Source: Lepidostoma basale (Eukaryota > Arthropoda > Insecta > Trichoptera > Lepidostomatidae). Taken from it: 64,000 bases of DNA. The stretch is from NCBI GenBank assembly GCA_022606425.2, contig JAHDVF020000512.1:1-64000 (forward strand). Reading direction: 5' to 3'. Shown piece after piece: positions 10,255 to 21,429 of the stretch. Within the stretch, counting starts at the first letter, position 1. Every line of letters starts with the position of its first letter. Made by a program: the position numbers and the translations under genes. The notes under the pieces are model-generated. The model saw only the letters and a program-made list of their open reading frames with translations, searched no databases and was not told the DNA's origin.

Positions 10255-11325
10255 GTATTGTGGTATTATGTAGTATGATAGAATGTCAAATGCAGATATT
10301 ATGTCAACACTTGTGTTAATTAAATAAATAAATAGTATTTTATTAATAGTCTCCCTGTATATCAGCCTACAATCCATAAAGCTGATTGCAAACGAAACAA
10401 ACCCGTTTTGTTTACAAGAAAAACTTTTCCGAAACAAACATTTTCACGTATTTTTTCTCCATTACAAGCCGGGGGAAGATTCAATGTTTCCGCTGATTAG
10501 GGAATAGCGTGAAGGCGGCAATTATCGCTACATCAGCACTGCTTACTCTTACGGAATGTTTATAAGGGGATGGTGAGGCCGAAGTTTGCGGTCCCAGCGG
10601 ACTGCGCAGGTGTGTATGTGTAAAAGTTACAAACGTTCTTGGTAAAGATTTAAAATATATTTCCATAAATACATCACGCTCGGGTGTTTAGGGCTCCGGT
10701 TATAGTCCAAGGGTGGGTTTTTCTACTGGAGATTTAAAAAAAATAATGATCTCGTGTAATAGTGTGGGATTTTCAGTTATGAAATTGAACTCGGAGTGCG
10801 GTTGGCTACATTTATAGCTTAGACACAGATTTCCAATGTATTTCATTCAATTATAATAATAATTATAAAAAAAATATGCTAACATTTAAAGCGCCGCCTT
10901 TGTGATGTAATCACCTCAAGGTTAAGACGTGTTTTAAATCTAAATGTGAACGCTGCATCTGATTAATATTCGCGATCGGTTAGAAAATTTAATAGAACAA
11001 AATATACAAGTTTTATACCCTGAAAAAGATGGGTTTTCAGCATAGACTGAAATCTGTCGGATCATTTGTGCGTCTTAGGTGTGAAGGGAGATTGTTTCAA
11101 GCTGATGAACCGGCTACTGCAAACGCTCGATCCCCGAAATTTGTACTGGGGCAACGCTTCGGCTCAACTAATCTTCCCATTGCCGAGGAGTTCGCCGAGC
11201 GAAATATGGATTTCTTTGTATTTAAGCTGTCCGTTATACAGAGTTTGGATATATAACTTAGAGCCATTTGGATATATAACTTTGAAGACTGTCCAGCAGA
11301 GTTTATACTTGATTCTTTCTGGACT
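10255..11325. other. Unassigned stretch, possibly single-copy
   Basis: No repeat family from this window is found here. A more GC-balanced piece at 10460-10640 and another at 11030-11240 stand out. The latter has overlapping open frames of 75 and 89 codons in two registers, with no recognised motif, so coding is not supported. Confidence 0.35.
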
Positions 11326-11330
11326 TTTAA

Positions 11331-11785
11331 GCTAGTAAAGTTCTTTAAGATATTGTGTTATAAGGGACTTTTTTGGAATGCCTTTAGTGAATTTCCCTGC
11401 TGCATTGAACGCAGATTGAAGTTTGTTTACTGGTTGTTTTGGAATGTTTAAATAAATTCCATTACAATAGTCAAGTCGTGACACAACGAACGAATTTACA
11501 AGAGTTTTGAAAATGTCATGGGGAATACTCCTTTTGAAGGATTTTATTCGTCTTAGGTGGAAAAAACTAGCGCTGACCATGTTCTTAATTTGGAATTTTA
11601 AGGACAGATTTGCGTCAAAATAAACCCCAATAAGCTTTCTGGAGTTTTGGGAACGATATCATTGTCAGCTGTTGAAATTGAAGAATTATTGATAAGCAAC
11701 ATTTTTTTTTCACGCTTTGCGGAAGCAGTCCAGAAAAATTTCGTTTTGGATGGATTTAGTTTAAGTATGTTTGGTGCCATCCATT
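11331..11785 (-). pseudogene. LINE J (CR1/L2-like) RT C-terminal remnant
   Basis: Minus-strand frames encode LKLNPSKTKFFW, then a LLGF block, then SFFHLRRIKSF, VSRLDYCNGIYLNIPK and KLQSAFNAAGKF. This series (N..KTE, LG, the thumb region, SRLDYCN and QS..NAAA) is diagnostic of the CR1/L2-like reverse-transcriptase tail. At least one frameshift separates the two frames. A second J fragment covers the next part at 53.3 kb. Confidence 0.75.
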
Positions 11786-11789
11786 AAGA

Positions 11790-12730
11790 TATGGCATCAA
11801 TTCAGTTGACAGTTATTGACGTCAGATGTTTGGTGTCATAAGGGTTGCAGAAAAAATAAAGTTGCTGGTCAAAAAGCAAAAGGCAAAAGGGTATCTAGGG
11901 CACATTTAATCTAGTTTAATTTCAATTTACTTCTATGTCCCAATCTCCCAAAACAGAGCAAAATATGGTACATGATTTTATGCCCTATTCTAAAGTATTT
12001 CAGACAGATCTGGTGAACGTGGGAAAGAGTGTGGGATGTGAGAGAATACGTGGAATGATAAAAAATAAGAAAATTGATGAAAGTTATGTTATAACCGAAA
12101 CACGTCTGTGTTAAGTGAAATAAAGTGCTGTAACACTAAGTATTGTATTTATTCAAATATGAATCCACAACACAAAAAGTGGGAGTAAATAGAAGAAATT
12201 AGATTTCATATTTTATAATTAAATTTTACAAAAGAAAAATTCAAAAGCTCGTGTGGAAAAACGTGTCCAGGAAGTTTGGGCCGCCCGCCAGCTACGCAAG
12301 TCCCGGGTCACGCAGAAGTTTAGCACATTTCATTTAGCACGACCCGTCACGGTATCCTTAAATCAAAAGTTGGGTCTTACCTTTCACGAGACCTTAGGAG
12401 GGTGTTCCAGGAAGCACGCATATTAAATACGAAAGTAAACACGGCGGGAGCAAATATATTATACCGCTCACTACCCACTGCTACGCCGGCACGGTATACT
12501 CGTGTGGCATGTGTAGGATGGATGTTATTTGATAGTCTGGAGGTCTGTTTTTAATATGTCTTATTGAATGTCAGCACGTATTGATTACATAAGTACGCAA
12601 TATTTGGATAGTCTACGTTTATTGAAAACCTACACGTTTCTTAGACTATCATTTTATTTTTACACGAGCAAAGATATTTAAATTTTCACATGAAGCACTC
12701 ACTTTGGTTAGACATTCTAAACTTTTACGG
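11790..12730. other. Unassigned; contains a short repeat also at 51.3 kb
   Basis: 12085-12200 shares TGTTAAGTGAAATAAAGTG and the run to CCACAACACAAA with 51300-51400; both begin with GAAACA(C/T)GT, so this may be another hammerhead-type repeat end. A GC-richer patch at 12245-12520 is unassigned. Confidence 0.4.
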
Positions 12731-12734
12731 TAGA

Positions 12735-12860
12735 TTTAAAAATGTCAACATAGGTTGACGAAACAGCTATCTCGTAAAATAAAAATAAAAATACAATTTC
12801 GATACACAAAACAAAGTTTTTTAATTATGGTTTATAAAAAAAAAATTTTTAGAAAGCAAA
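12735..12860 (+). repeat. Repeat P copy, degenerate motif
   Basis: Has the perfect 6-bp hairpin GTCAAC/GTTGAC, then GAA and ACAGCTAT-C. One base change breaks the self-complementary block and the CTGANGA start is missing. Confidence 0.5.
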
Positions 12861-13214
12861 ATAAGTAAGCCAGGAAAGAAACGTGTGGCGATCCATTCTT
12901 TCCTTCTATACCTTCGGGGAAATGGCGTGATGGGTATTAAAATAGATAGTTATATTGAATAAATGAAGAAGGTATTTTTAGTGCGTCATTGAGATTACTC
13001 AATTCAAAATCTCATACAACAAATGATATTGTCAGGGGTTGATGCGGGTCGAGCTAGTTGGAAGCTTTCTATTTGTACGTTCTTCGGTCAAAATGTTATT
13101 TCTCGACACTGACATTAATTCGTAAAACGTGGGTACAATTTACGAGATTTCAAGTGAAAATCGAATATACTAGAGTGTTAGAATAGTATATAACTTAGTG
13201 AACAAATCTCAATT

Positions 13215-13385
13215 AATTACGAATGAAATCGTCTGTTTTCTAGAACTTTTAATAAATTTTACGTGACTGAAATATTTCGCCTGTCTAATGCATTATCAAA
13301 TGTAGCTATATTTGATAATAACTTAGACAGGCGAAATAAAACGAAAAAAAACTTCAAGAAAACAGGCGTTTTCATTCGAATTAGG
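13215..13385. repeat. Repeat Q palindrome
   Basis: Inverted arms: CGTCTGTTTTCTAGAACTTT at the left and AACTTCAAGAAAACAGGCG at the right, with TTCGCCTGTCTAA / TTAGACAGGCGAA in the middle. Q recurs near 17.3, 20.7, 31.9, 34.8, 38.8, 43.9 and 44.7 kb. Better-preserved Q copies contain GAA-ACATGT-C. Confidence 0.6.
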
Positions 13386-13517
13386 TGTGGTTCGAATTAA
13401 TATATTTTTTCTTTGATACTATTGTTTTTATTTGAATTAATTAACAATACAAAATCAGCGGAAAACGAAGTGTTGTTAGAGGAAGTAAATTGTGGCTAGA
13501 AAACTTTCGAGAATGTT

Positions 13518-13990
13518 TCAGTAATAGGAGAGGAACAACAAGATAAAGAAGAATGAACATTTACCCATTTCTTCAGACTTATCAGGGAATTCTTTGAGAA
13601 TTCCGTCATCTTGGAGGCTAGCCATCTTTATGTTCCGGATGGTTATCTTCGACAGCGTCAGCACAGACTGATTTATCTCCCAGCATGCATAACCAACCTG
13701 CCTCTGGTGATGCCGGTGGGGAGAGTAATCAAACTGCTGAACATGATCGCTATGGAGATCGATGTCTTTCATATTTGAGAAAGTACGTTCAGAAGACAAA
13801 TACTCTTGACTTTGGAGAGTAACTTGTATTACTAATGAACCATCTCTCATGCGTTCCTGGTATTATATATTTTTTTATGTTTTACCTGTTCTCAATAGAT
13901 GCCTTAAACTACAATATAATATAAAAAAAAAAATTGAAATGTCTTTTGAGAAAATAAACTTATTTGATTTGATTTGATTTGATTTCACTT
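13518..13990 (-). repeat. Repeat T with 110-codon frame
   Basis: The minus strand (13518-13850) encodes RTFSNMKDIDL, HVQQFDYSPHRHHQRQ and SVLTLSKITIRNIKMASLQ. A related frame is also open at 15487-15756 (+), and partial copies lie at 40.14, 41.7 and 52.98 kb. The family is not recognised. To the right, 13860-13990 ends in CTTTTGAGAAAATAAA and (TTTGA)n, a LINE-type tail in + orientation, so this is more than one insertion. Confidence 0.55.
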
Positions 13991-13994
13991 GAAT

Positions 13995-14470
13995 TCTTAA
14001 CATTCATAGATCGTGTCATGCACGCACGTCAAATCTAAAAACGTAAGAATACAATTAAGCTATTAAGTTTAAATACGTGAAAACTTCACATATAAGGTGA
14101 ATTTACTCATGGTCTTTTATAATATAAAATACCGTAACCTATTTTCGGCTCAAATTTCTTTGAGGTCCATTTAGAATTCAGTTAACCGCTACATGCCTAT
14201 CAGCGGATTATTGCGTGATATCAGACAGTTAAATAAACTAGTAATTAAGGAATACAATAAAGGCTATTTGTTCATCAAAACGACAATATTATAAATAAAT
14301 TAGTGAATGTATCAATTCGTACTACTTTCTTTTTATTTATTATTATTTGGTCTACGCCTTATAACGGGTTGTCCCCTATTCATTTAGGGTAACAAATAGC
14401 GAAAAATGCAAACAAAATATTTTTATTAAAAAAATAGAATTTGTTTTTTTGTATACAAATAGATTTTTAC
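13995..14470. other. No gene or repeat recognised
   Basis: AT-rich. A short remnant resembling LINE A is possible near 14000-14030 (CATGCACGCACGTC). Confidence 0.35.
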
Positions 14471-14474
14471 CATT

Positions 14475-14715
14475 ATCTTAATAGATGGCGCTAGTGTAGA
14501 TGGACCTACCAACAGTGAAGTTATTAAAAACAAATTAACATATATACAAGTTCCAAAAAAATATCAGACGTGGTGTCGTAAGACGGAATGGTGAATGTTG
14601 TTAAGCATAAAGTGATCGCTTAACCCAATCAATGACAGGTCATAAGTCCTGTAAACGCCATATTCTGTCGAAACAATTTACATCTTCGTCTCTATTGAGA
14701 TACAATAAAAAAAAG
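14475..14715 (+). repeat. Repeat L, 5'-shortened copy
   Basis: Matches the right part of the L copies at 1.6 and 55.4 kb, from TAGATGGCGC to the terminal CTCTATTGAGATACAAT. It is followed by a poly-A-like run. Confidence 0.65.
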
Positions 14716-14744
14716 GGTTAGAGTTATAAATATTTTTTCCTCCA

Positions 14745-15240
14745 CTCGTCCATAAAGTCCAAGCACCAAGCTGCGTATTTATAACACCATCATCAAGCCA
14801 GTGGTGACATATGGTTCTGAGTCGTTGAAAATGACTTTAAAATAGCAACAATGAATCTACTGGTTTGAGAATATGATACTGAGAATGATCCTGTGACCTA
14901 GACCCGGTGTTGCAGCGGGAACTTGGAGGCATAGGACCAACCAAGAGATCCGTACGATGAGCCAATGCCCTTTATAACGAGCACCGCGAGAGCCGGTCGC
15001 CTAGCACGGATTAGGCACGTATGTCGAGTCGAAGAGACCAGAGCAATTAAGACCCTGTAAGCGTCTAGACCAATCGTAAGACCTCTTGGAAGGACTAGAC
15101 AACGCCTAATGAATAATGTTCTGATTGATCTGGCTAGGTTGGGCGAATCAAACTGCTGGGAGCAAAAGGCGCAGGATCGAGGAGCCTGAAGGAAAATCAT
15201 CAAGGAGGCTAAAACTCTTCAAGAGTCGTATGGCCATTGG
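14745..15240 (+). pseudogene. LINE G-like C-terminal remnant
   Basis: Plus-strand reading with several stops shows VVTYGSES, NLLVWENMILRMIL, GRTRQRLMNNVLIDL, WEQKAQDR and IIKEAKTLQES. This is the post-RT region of a LINE related to G at 5.9 kb but clearly diverged. Frameshifts and stops mark it as dead. Confidence 0.6.
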
Positions 15241-15474
15241 AAGTAAGTACGTGTCTGCTTAGCTCAGCTTCTAATACTTATACATCGACTTCGAATGTGG
15301 TTGAGTTTTAGTATTGATTGCCATGCTTTCCTTGGTCTTTCACGGTTTCTACAATATTTTCACTCACACTGGTTGTATATAACTTTTTAAACTTTCTTCT
15401 CTTATTCATTTGTATTATATATCATTAAATTATAGCGTGAGCTATTAGGCATGCAATAGAGTCGGTTTTCATTA

Positions 15475-15756
15475 TTTCAAGAGTATTTGTCTTCTAAACG
15501 TACTTTCACGAATATGAAAGACATCGATCTCCGAAAAGATCATGTTCAGCAGTTTGATTGCTCTCTCTACCGGCATCACCAAAGGCAGGCACGTTGGGCG
15601 ATAAAACAGTCTGTGCTGACGCTATCGAAGATAACCATCCGGAACATAAATATGGATAGCCTCCAAGATGAAGGAATTCTCAAAGAATCCCCTGATAAGT
15701 CTGAAGAAATGGGCACATATTATTCACCAGGGCTTGTAGTTAGTCGGAAATGCTAA
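15475..15756 (+). repeat. Repeat T copy with open frame
   Basis: Encodes RTFTNMKDIDLRKDHVQQF, RHHQRQARWAIKQSVL and TIRNINMDSLQDEGILKES in one frame, parallel to the minus-strand copy at 13.5 kb. Conservation of frame between two copies suggests an originally coding segment, perhaps from the 5' part of a retroelement, but no known domain is recognised. Confidence 0.5.
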
Positions 15757-15759
15757 AAG

Positions 15760-16015
15760 AGCTAAGCGAAGCATCCAAAAAGGTTGGCCTAAACATGAAC
15801 CTCACTAAAACCAAGTTGATGACGACAACCAGCACAAATCGTAGTGGATAATATTATTTAAAATTTAAAAATATTCTTATTTTAAAAATTAAAATAATCG
15901 CGCAGAAGAATTTAAAGTGTAATTTTTAATCGATGTATGATTAAGTGTATATAATTCCATAATGATGTTATTAAAATAAACAAAAGTTGTTTAAAAATAG
16001 AAGAACTAAAAATTC
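15760..16015. other. Possible LINE remnant then AT-rich spacer
   Basis: 15745-15840 can be read as EMLKELSEASKKVGLNMNLT-type sequence, the N..KTK region that follows the RT palm in LINEs. Too short to classify. Confidence 0.4.
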
Positions 16016-16024
16016 TATAAATGA

Positions 16025-16260
16025 TATGAAATATTCATGACACGTGTTTCGTCTTATGAGGACATCTTCGAGTGTGCAGATTTAAATATAATGTGTTATA
16101 ACATAAAAACGGTGGATACGTGTAACATAAATTAAATAAACACAAAAGTCCGGATCGTCCATGTCAACATGTGCAACATCGGAAAAACATTATGTGTTAT
16201 TACATTATGTGCTAAATATAAAAAACGGTGGATTCGTGGAACATAAATTAAATAGACAAA
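16025..16260 (-). repeat. Repeat with hammerhead-like motif (ACACGTGT form)
   Basis: On the minus strand 16039-16072 reads CTCGAAGA, T, GTC...GAC hairpin, GAA, the 8-nt self-complementary block ACACGTGT, then C. The phrases ACGGTGGAT(A/T)CGTG and AACATAAATTAAATA occur twice to the right (near 16110 and 16226). Confidence 0.5.
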
Positions 16261-16279
16261 TGTGCACCATCTAAAAATA

Positions 16280-16558
16280 AAATTTTGTATTAAATTATTT
16301 TTATTTTGTTATTTTATTTTATATCATTGTATTTTGTATTATTTGTTTTAGATTTATTTTGTGGATGTTGGAAGATCGAAGTGTGCGCGGGAGATGCCTA
16401 TTGGTGGCGATGAGGTTCGCAACCCATCACACCGCGTCTCCCGCGGGGCGAAAAGAGAAGGATGGAGTGCCGCATCAGTAAAAGTGTGACAGTCCATTCT
16501 TTCTGCCTACCCTTTCGGGGAGACGGCGTGATGGTTAGTTAGTTAGTTAGTTAGTTAA
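16280..16558 (+). repeat. Repeat B, full copy
   Basis: Body from about 16280 through GTGTGCGCGGGAGATGCC and CCCGCGGGGCGAAAAGAG, then the LINE A-type tail with CTACCCTTTCGGGGAG and (TTAG)n at 16537-16558. Lines up with 26763-27045 over its whole length. Confidence 0.75.
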
Positions 16559-16559
16559 A

Positions 16560-17140
16560 AGTGTAATTGTTTTTCATTTTGATCTATTTCAACAAAATTG
16601 TTGAAGGGACAATCTCCGATAAATGAGTAGACGGATACTGTAAGCGTGTTGTTCTGGCGCTGGCGTCGTGTTTTTATTTTCCGAATCTTCTCAATTTGCA
16701 TCGTAAATGGAAAAATCCACCCGTAAGTGCATTTCGTATTGTTCTTCCCTTCGCGGGAGGATACCACCCATAAAACTCTAACCTGAATTTCGTATCTGGG
16801 TCGTAACTTGGTTACTGTCTTTTGATGTTTTTTTCCTGCAACGCCATGTATCAGCCACAACGTGGCTCGGGTTCCATCTTAACTGTAAACGGTTTTGGCA
16901 TTAATCGTAGTCGTAGTTGATGGGAATTGAAGTCGAGGATCCCCTCGCCTTCTGTTTTCTTCGTCATCATCTATTTTTCTTCAGCCTATTTTCGTCCACT
17001 CCTGGACAATCCCTTTCCCAATTTCTTGTGCAGACACTGCAGAAACTGCAAACACAGTAATAGTCAATTTTCGTAGCATGGCTTATCATGGCATGTAGTT
17101 AGCTTAGCTTGAATTCACGTGAAGCATCATGTGAAACATG
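16560..17140. other. Unassigned; LINE 3' end at 16965-17045
   Basis: 16560-16960 has a 101-codon minus frame without recognised motifs. 16965-17045 on the minus strand matches the 3' end of the LINE at 38.9 kb (CCAGGAGTGGACG...ATAGGCTGA followed by a GAA-rich tail). Confidence 0.4.
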
Positions 17141-17146
17141 TATTCA

Positions 17147-17215
17147 TGGCGTGAATCTTCATGGCATGAATCTTCATGGCTTGAATCTTCATGGCGTGAA
17201 CCTTCATGGCTAGTA
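17147..17215. repeat. 18-bp tandem repeat
   Basis: Four imperfect copies of a unit like CATGGCGTGAATCTTCAT. Diverged copies of the same words extend leftward to about 17080. Confidence 0.75.
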
Positions 17216-17219
17216 TCAT

Positions 17220-17930
17220 CTTGCTCGTAAAAAAATAAAAAAAACTTACCCCTTGTTTCTTGAACAATGATGCTTAATTCCATATTAAATAATTAATACA
17301 AATGAAAACGTCTGTTTTCCAGAATTCTTTCTAAGGCATTTAAATAAATCAAAACTTTCTTAAAAAGCACCTAATTTGTGGTGTGGCATTATAAAAAATA
17401 ATTTATAACACGTGTACTTTGTTTTTACACCACTTTATTTTGTTTTGTCCAATAAACCGGTTGTTTTGGAAACCGTGACGGGATCAAAACCAGTTAAACC
17501 GATGAAAAAATAAAGTATACGAGAGTTATTATTTATATAATAAAACTTATTGAATAAAATGAATTACACCTATAAATTTTATTTGCAGATACTCGTATGT
17601 ATCGGTTTTTTTTCTATGCACAAATTTTAACAATAAATTAACACTGAATCGTCACTTATATACTAAAAATGGTGGTGGAGTTATGCCTATGGGTGGGGTT
17701 AAATTTAACTCATTAGAATTTATATGGGTGGGGTAACGGGAACATTTCGAACATGGGAATTGTAGTTAAATTTAGTTGGGAGTTTATAATATTTTTGTTA
17801 TTTTTAATGACTTCTTTTTTTAAATTTCAAGTTTGTTTAATATTTGATTTTTATTATTTACATGCAAAGTTTCAATAGCGTAATCATTATTATATGAATG
17901 ATATTCGATTAGGTGATTAGCAAATATTGA
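17220..17930. other. No gene recognised
   Basis: AT-rich. A Q-type end (AAAACGTCTGTTTTCC) lies at about 17303-17320. Confidence 0.4.
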
Positions 17931-17934
17931 AAAA

Positions 17935-18310
17935 TTCTTCTTCTTCTTTTTCTTCCTCATTGTAGACATGTGTGGTCTGTTCTCCAGAGTGTTGCTTCTC
18001 CTGAGAGGTAGATTCCCAGCTGTCCTTCCATCTTTTAGGAGGTCTTCCACGAGGACGAGTCCCATGAGGCTGATTATGTAGTGCAAAATAGGAAAGTCTG
18101 GTGGTGTCCATTCTTTGAACACGAACCAGTCCCTTTTTCGCCGTCTGCTCCATCTTATAATATCCTCAACCTCACACATCTCTCTAATGCTGGTGTTCTT
18201 CGCGCGATCTTTCAGTGTCTTGCCTGCTATCGTCCTCAGTGTCTTCATCTCGGAGGTCCTCAAAACTTGTTTGGTCCTTTCTGTGTCTGCCCTTCTGTGT
18301 TTTCGCTGTC
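17935..18310 (-). pseudogene. LINE F C-terminal end
   Basis: Minus-strand frames encode LRTSEMKTLRTIAGKTLKDR, IREMCEVEDIIRWSRRRKRDW and, after a shift, HGTRPRGRPPKRWKDSWEST. The 3' side ends with GGTCTACAATGAGG-like sequence and a GAA-rich tail. Closely related to 48300-48690 (+). The change of frame between the two parts shows a small deletion near 18110. Confidence 0.75.
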
Positions 18311-18640
18311 TGAAAAAATATGATATTATTGGAAAAACAAGTTATGTGTTTTTTTTATTCGCATATCATAATTTCGCGTTTATTTTTCTTTTGATTATTT
18401 CTCACTGAAAACTTATTTGTCACTCTTTTGTAAACACTGTATACCCAATAAGTTACATACATATATACAGCGAAGCATTATAAACAGAGTAGGAATGTCA
18501 ACAGTCCACATTCTTGCAGCAAGACCCCCAGAATTCGTTAGACTCGAATTCATTACGATTTAATTTTGTTAGCCAAGTCGGAGGATGCAGCGCAACAGTA
18601 TACCCCGTAAAAATGTATACCAATTCACCCTCGAGACTTC

Positions 18641-20345
18641 TCGGCGCACACTGGATCCATTTGGCAAAAACAGGGACTTAGGGGTCGAACTCCGAATTTT
18701 GCCCTGATTTTTTTAAATTAGGTCCTTTGTGTGATTCCAAACCACTTTTACATTTGAACTTTTCTTGATATAACAGCTAATTTCCAAGAAAAAAAATGTT
18801 TTTTTTTTTTTTTGTATGAAGCAAAACTGATTTTTGCAATTATTTCGGAATCGGGTGGATACGTCAAAGCCAAACTTAGTAGGGATTATAGAGGACACAA
18901 TCCTCTACATTACTTGTTACGACATCTACTTCATATCTCTGCCCGTTTAAAAACAGTAGACATTATAATTTTTAATTAATTCTTAAGAGTGGTTTCGGTT
19001 TTTTTGTTAGATGCATAAATGATCACAATTATGTTAAAATCACTCCTTTCTTTTGTAAAGGAACGCTCGAATGCGAAAACATAAGTACCGGCGGACACTG
19101 GTCCCATTTGGCAAAAATATGGACTTAGGGGTCAAACTCCGAATTTTGTCCTGATTTTTTTAAATTAGGTTCTTTGTGTGATTCCAACCCCCTTTTGCAT
19201 TTTAACCTTTTTTGATATGACAGCTAATTTCCAAGAAAAAAAATGTTGTTTTTTTTTTTGTATGAAGCCAAACTGATTTTTGCAATTATTTCGGAATCAT
19301 GTGGATACGTCAAAACCAAACTTAGTAGGGATTATAGAGGACACAATCCTCTACATTACTTGTTCCGACATCTACTTCATATCTCTGCCCGTTTAAAAAC
19401 AGTAGACATTATAATTTTTAATTAATTCTTAAGAGTGGTTTCGATTTTTTTGTTAGATGCATAAATGATCACAATTATGCTAAAATCACTCCTTTCTTTT
19501 GTAAAGGAACGCTCGAACGCGAAAAAATAAGTACCGGCGGACACTGGTCCCATTTGGCAAAAATATGGACTTAGAGGTCAAACTCCGAATTTTGTCCTGA
19601 TTTTTTTAAATTAGGTTCTTTGTGTGATTCCAACCCCCTTTTACATTTTAACCTTTTTTGATATGACTGCTAATTTCGAAGAAAAAAATGTTATTTTTTT
19701 TGTATGAAGCAAAACTGATTTTTGCAATTATTTCGGAATCGGGTGGATACGTCAAAACCAAACTTAGTATGAATTTTAGAGGACATAATCCTCTACATTA
19801 CTTGTTCCGAAATCTACTTCATATCTCTGCCCGTTTAAAAGCAGCAGACATTATAAATCTTAATTAATTATTATGAGTATAAAGTGGTTTCGGATTTTTT
19901 GTTAAATGCATAAATTATCATCGCGTTCTTTTACAAAAGAAAGGAGTGATTTCAGCATATTTATGCATCTAACAAAAAATCCGAAACCACTTTATACTCG
20001 TAACAATTAATTAAAATTATAATGTCTGCTGCTTTTAAACGGGCAGAGATATGAAGTAGATGTCGTAACAAGTAATGTCGAAGAATATGCCTTCTTTAAT
20101 CCTCACTAAGTTTGGTTTTGACGTATCCACCTGATTCCGAAATAATTGAAAAAATCAGTTTTGCTTCATGCAAAAAAACAATAACATTTTTTTTCTTGGA
20201 AATTAGCAGTTATATCAAGAAAAGTTCAAATGTAAAAGTGGTTTGGAATCACACAAAGGACCTAATTTAAAAAAATCAGGGCAAAAATCGGACTTCGACC
20301 CCTAAGTCCCTGTTTTTGCCAAATGGATCCAGTGTGCGGCGGCGT
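18641..20345. repeat. Repeat R: three direct units plus one inverted unit
   Basis: Units begin with ACACTGG(A/T)CCCATTTGGC-type sequence at 18648, 19095 and 19541, a period of about 446 bp. A further unit lies inverted at about 19920-20345. The outer ends, CGGCGCACACTGGATCC at the left and its inverted partner at the right, make the block a large foldback. Each unit contains an AT-rich core and TATCTCTGCCCGTTTAAA. Not coding. Confidence 0.85.
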
Positions 20346-20349
20346 GTTA

Positions 20350-20935
20350 TGTTTGGTTAATGCCATTTCTTCTTTTAACTACGTTGGCAGGTGTCTGATA
20401 AATAACGCAGAACAGAAAATAGCACAGTTCAGAAACGTTTATTTATTTTTTCATACGTAAATAGCTAATATGTAATTATCATTTCATTCATGATTTCTCG
20501 GCATTACATCCCGGTGTGGGACTTTGCCTCCTCCACTGACTTCTGTTTCTGGCCATCTCTCTCCATTCCCCAGCTCCTCCCATTTTCTCCCAATCTTCTT
20601 CCACGCATTCCGCCCATGTAATTATCATTTATAAATTTAACAAAAACTTAATACATATTTGAATAAAAAGAATTTCTTTTATTAATTAATATGAATAAAA
20701 ACGTCTGTCTTCTAAGAGTTTCTGATAATGCTAGATTAATTTTGATAATACCTTAGAAGGGAAAACGTGTGATTTCATCAAAAATATAATAAAACTCCTA
20801 GAAGACGGACGTTTTCATTGATAGTAATAATTCAATATGGAGTTTTACATAATTGTTCAAGAAACTATAAATTTCTTTGAGTCCTTCATCAGCCTGTCTC
20901 CATCCACTGCATGACGTAAGCCTCTCTATCCACAC
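20350..20935. repeat. Mixed LINE ends and a Q palindrome
   Basis: 20500-20620 (minus) resembles a LINE 3' end (WRKIGRKWEELGNGERW). 20690-20830 is a Q palindrome with ACGTCTGTCTTCTAAGAG and its inverted partner. 20880-20935 (minus) resembles the 3' end of an RTE-like LINE (CAGCCTGTCTCCATCCACTG). Confidence 0.5.
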
Positions 20936-21295
20936 CTATCTAGATTCCTCCACATTCATACAGCGAGTCATACACGCACGTCGATTCTTCCGACTTCTAA
21001 CATGACCAACCTTTAAAATTTGATTTATTTATTCATGCCATGTTTTCCTCGGTTGCCTCGACTCCGTTGTCCATTTACATCATTAATTTCATAAATTTCA
21101 TAATCCTTTCATAATTTTGTTAATAATACCTTCTTCCGCTCTACATTCCTTTCTTATATCAGCATTTGAGATTCTGTCGTATATCGTTCTACCACACATA
21201 CGCCTTAGGGACCTCATCTCTACCGCATTTATTCTGCTCTCATCCTTCTTCTGCCAGTTCCATGCTTCGCTTCCATACATCCGTTTTCTCTAATA
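20936..21295 (-). pseudogene. LINE A C-terminal fragment
   Basis: The minus strand encodes MYGSEAWNWQKKDESRINAV, EMRSLRRMCGRTIYDR and IINKIMKGL, the start of the post-RT region. A large part of the middle of the element is missing before the GVEATEENMA region. Truncated, inactive. Confidence 0.75.
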
Positions 21296-21429
21296 CATAA
21301 AGACCCGTAACAGAAAATATACTATGAACCTATTTACTGTAAATTATCGTCTTGTTACCTACAGTTTTTAATAAAATCCAGACAAATAACGGAGTACAGG
21401 TTTAGGCCCAGATGTACTCGTATGTTACA

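Noticed and set aside
11029..11335. Two overlapping frames of 75 and 89 codons
   Set aside because: Both registers look equally open and neither has recognisable domains.
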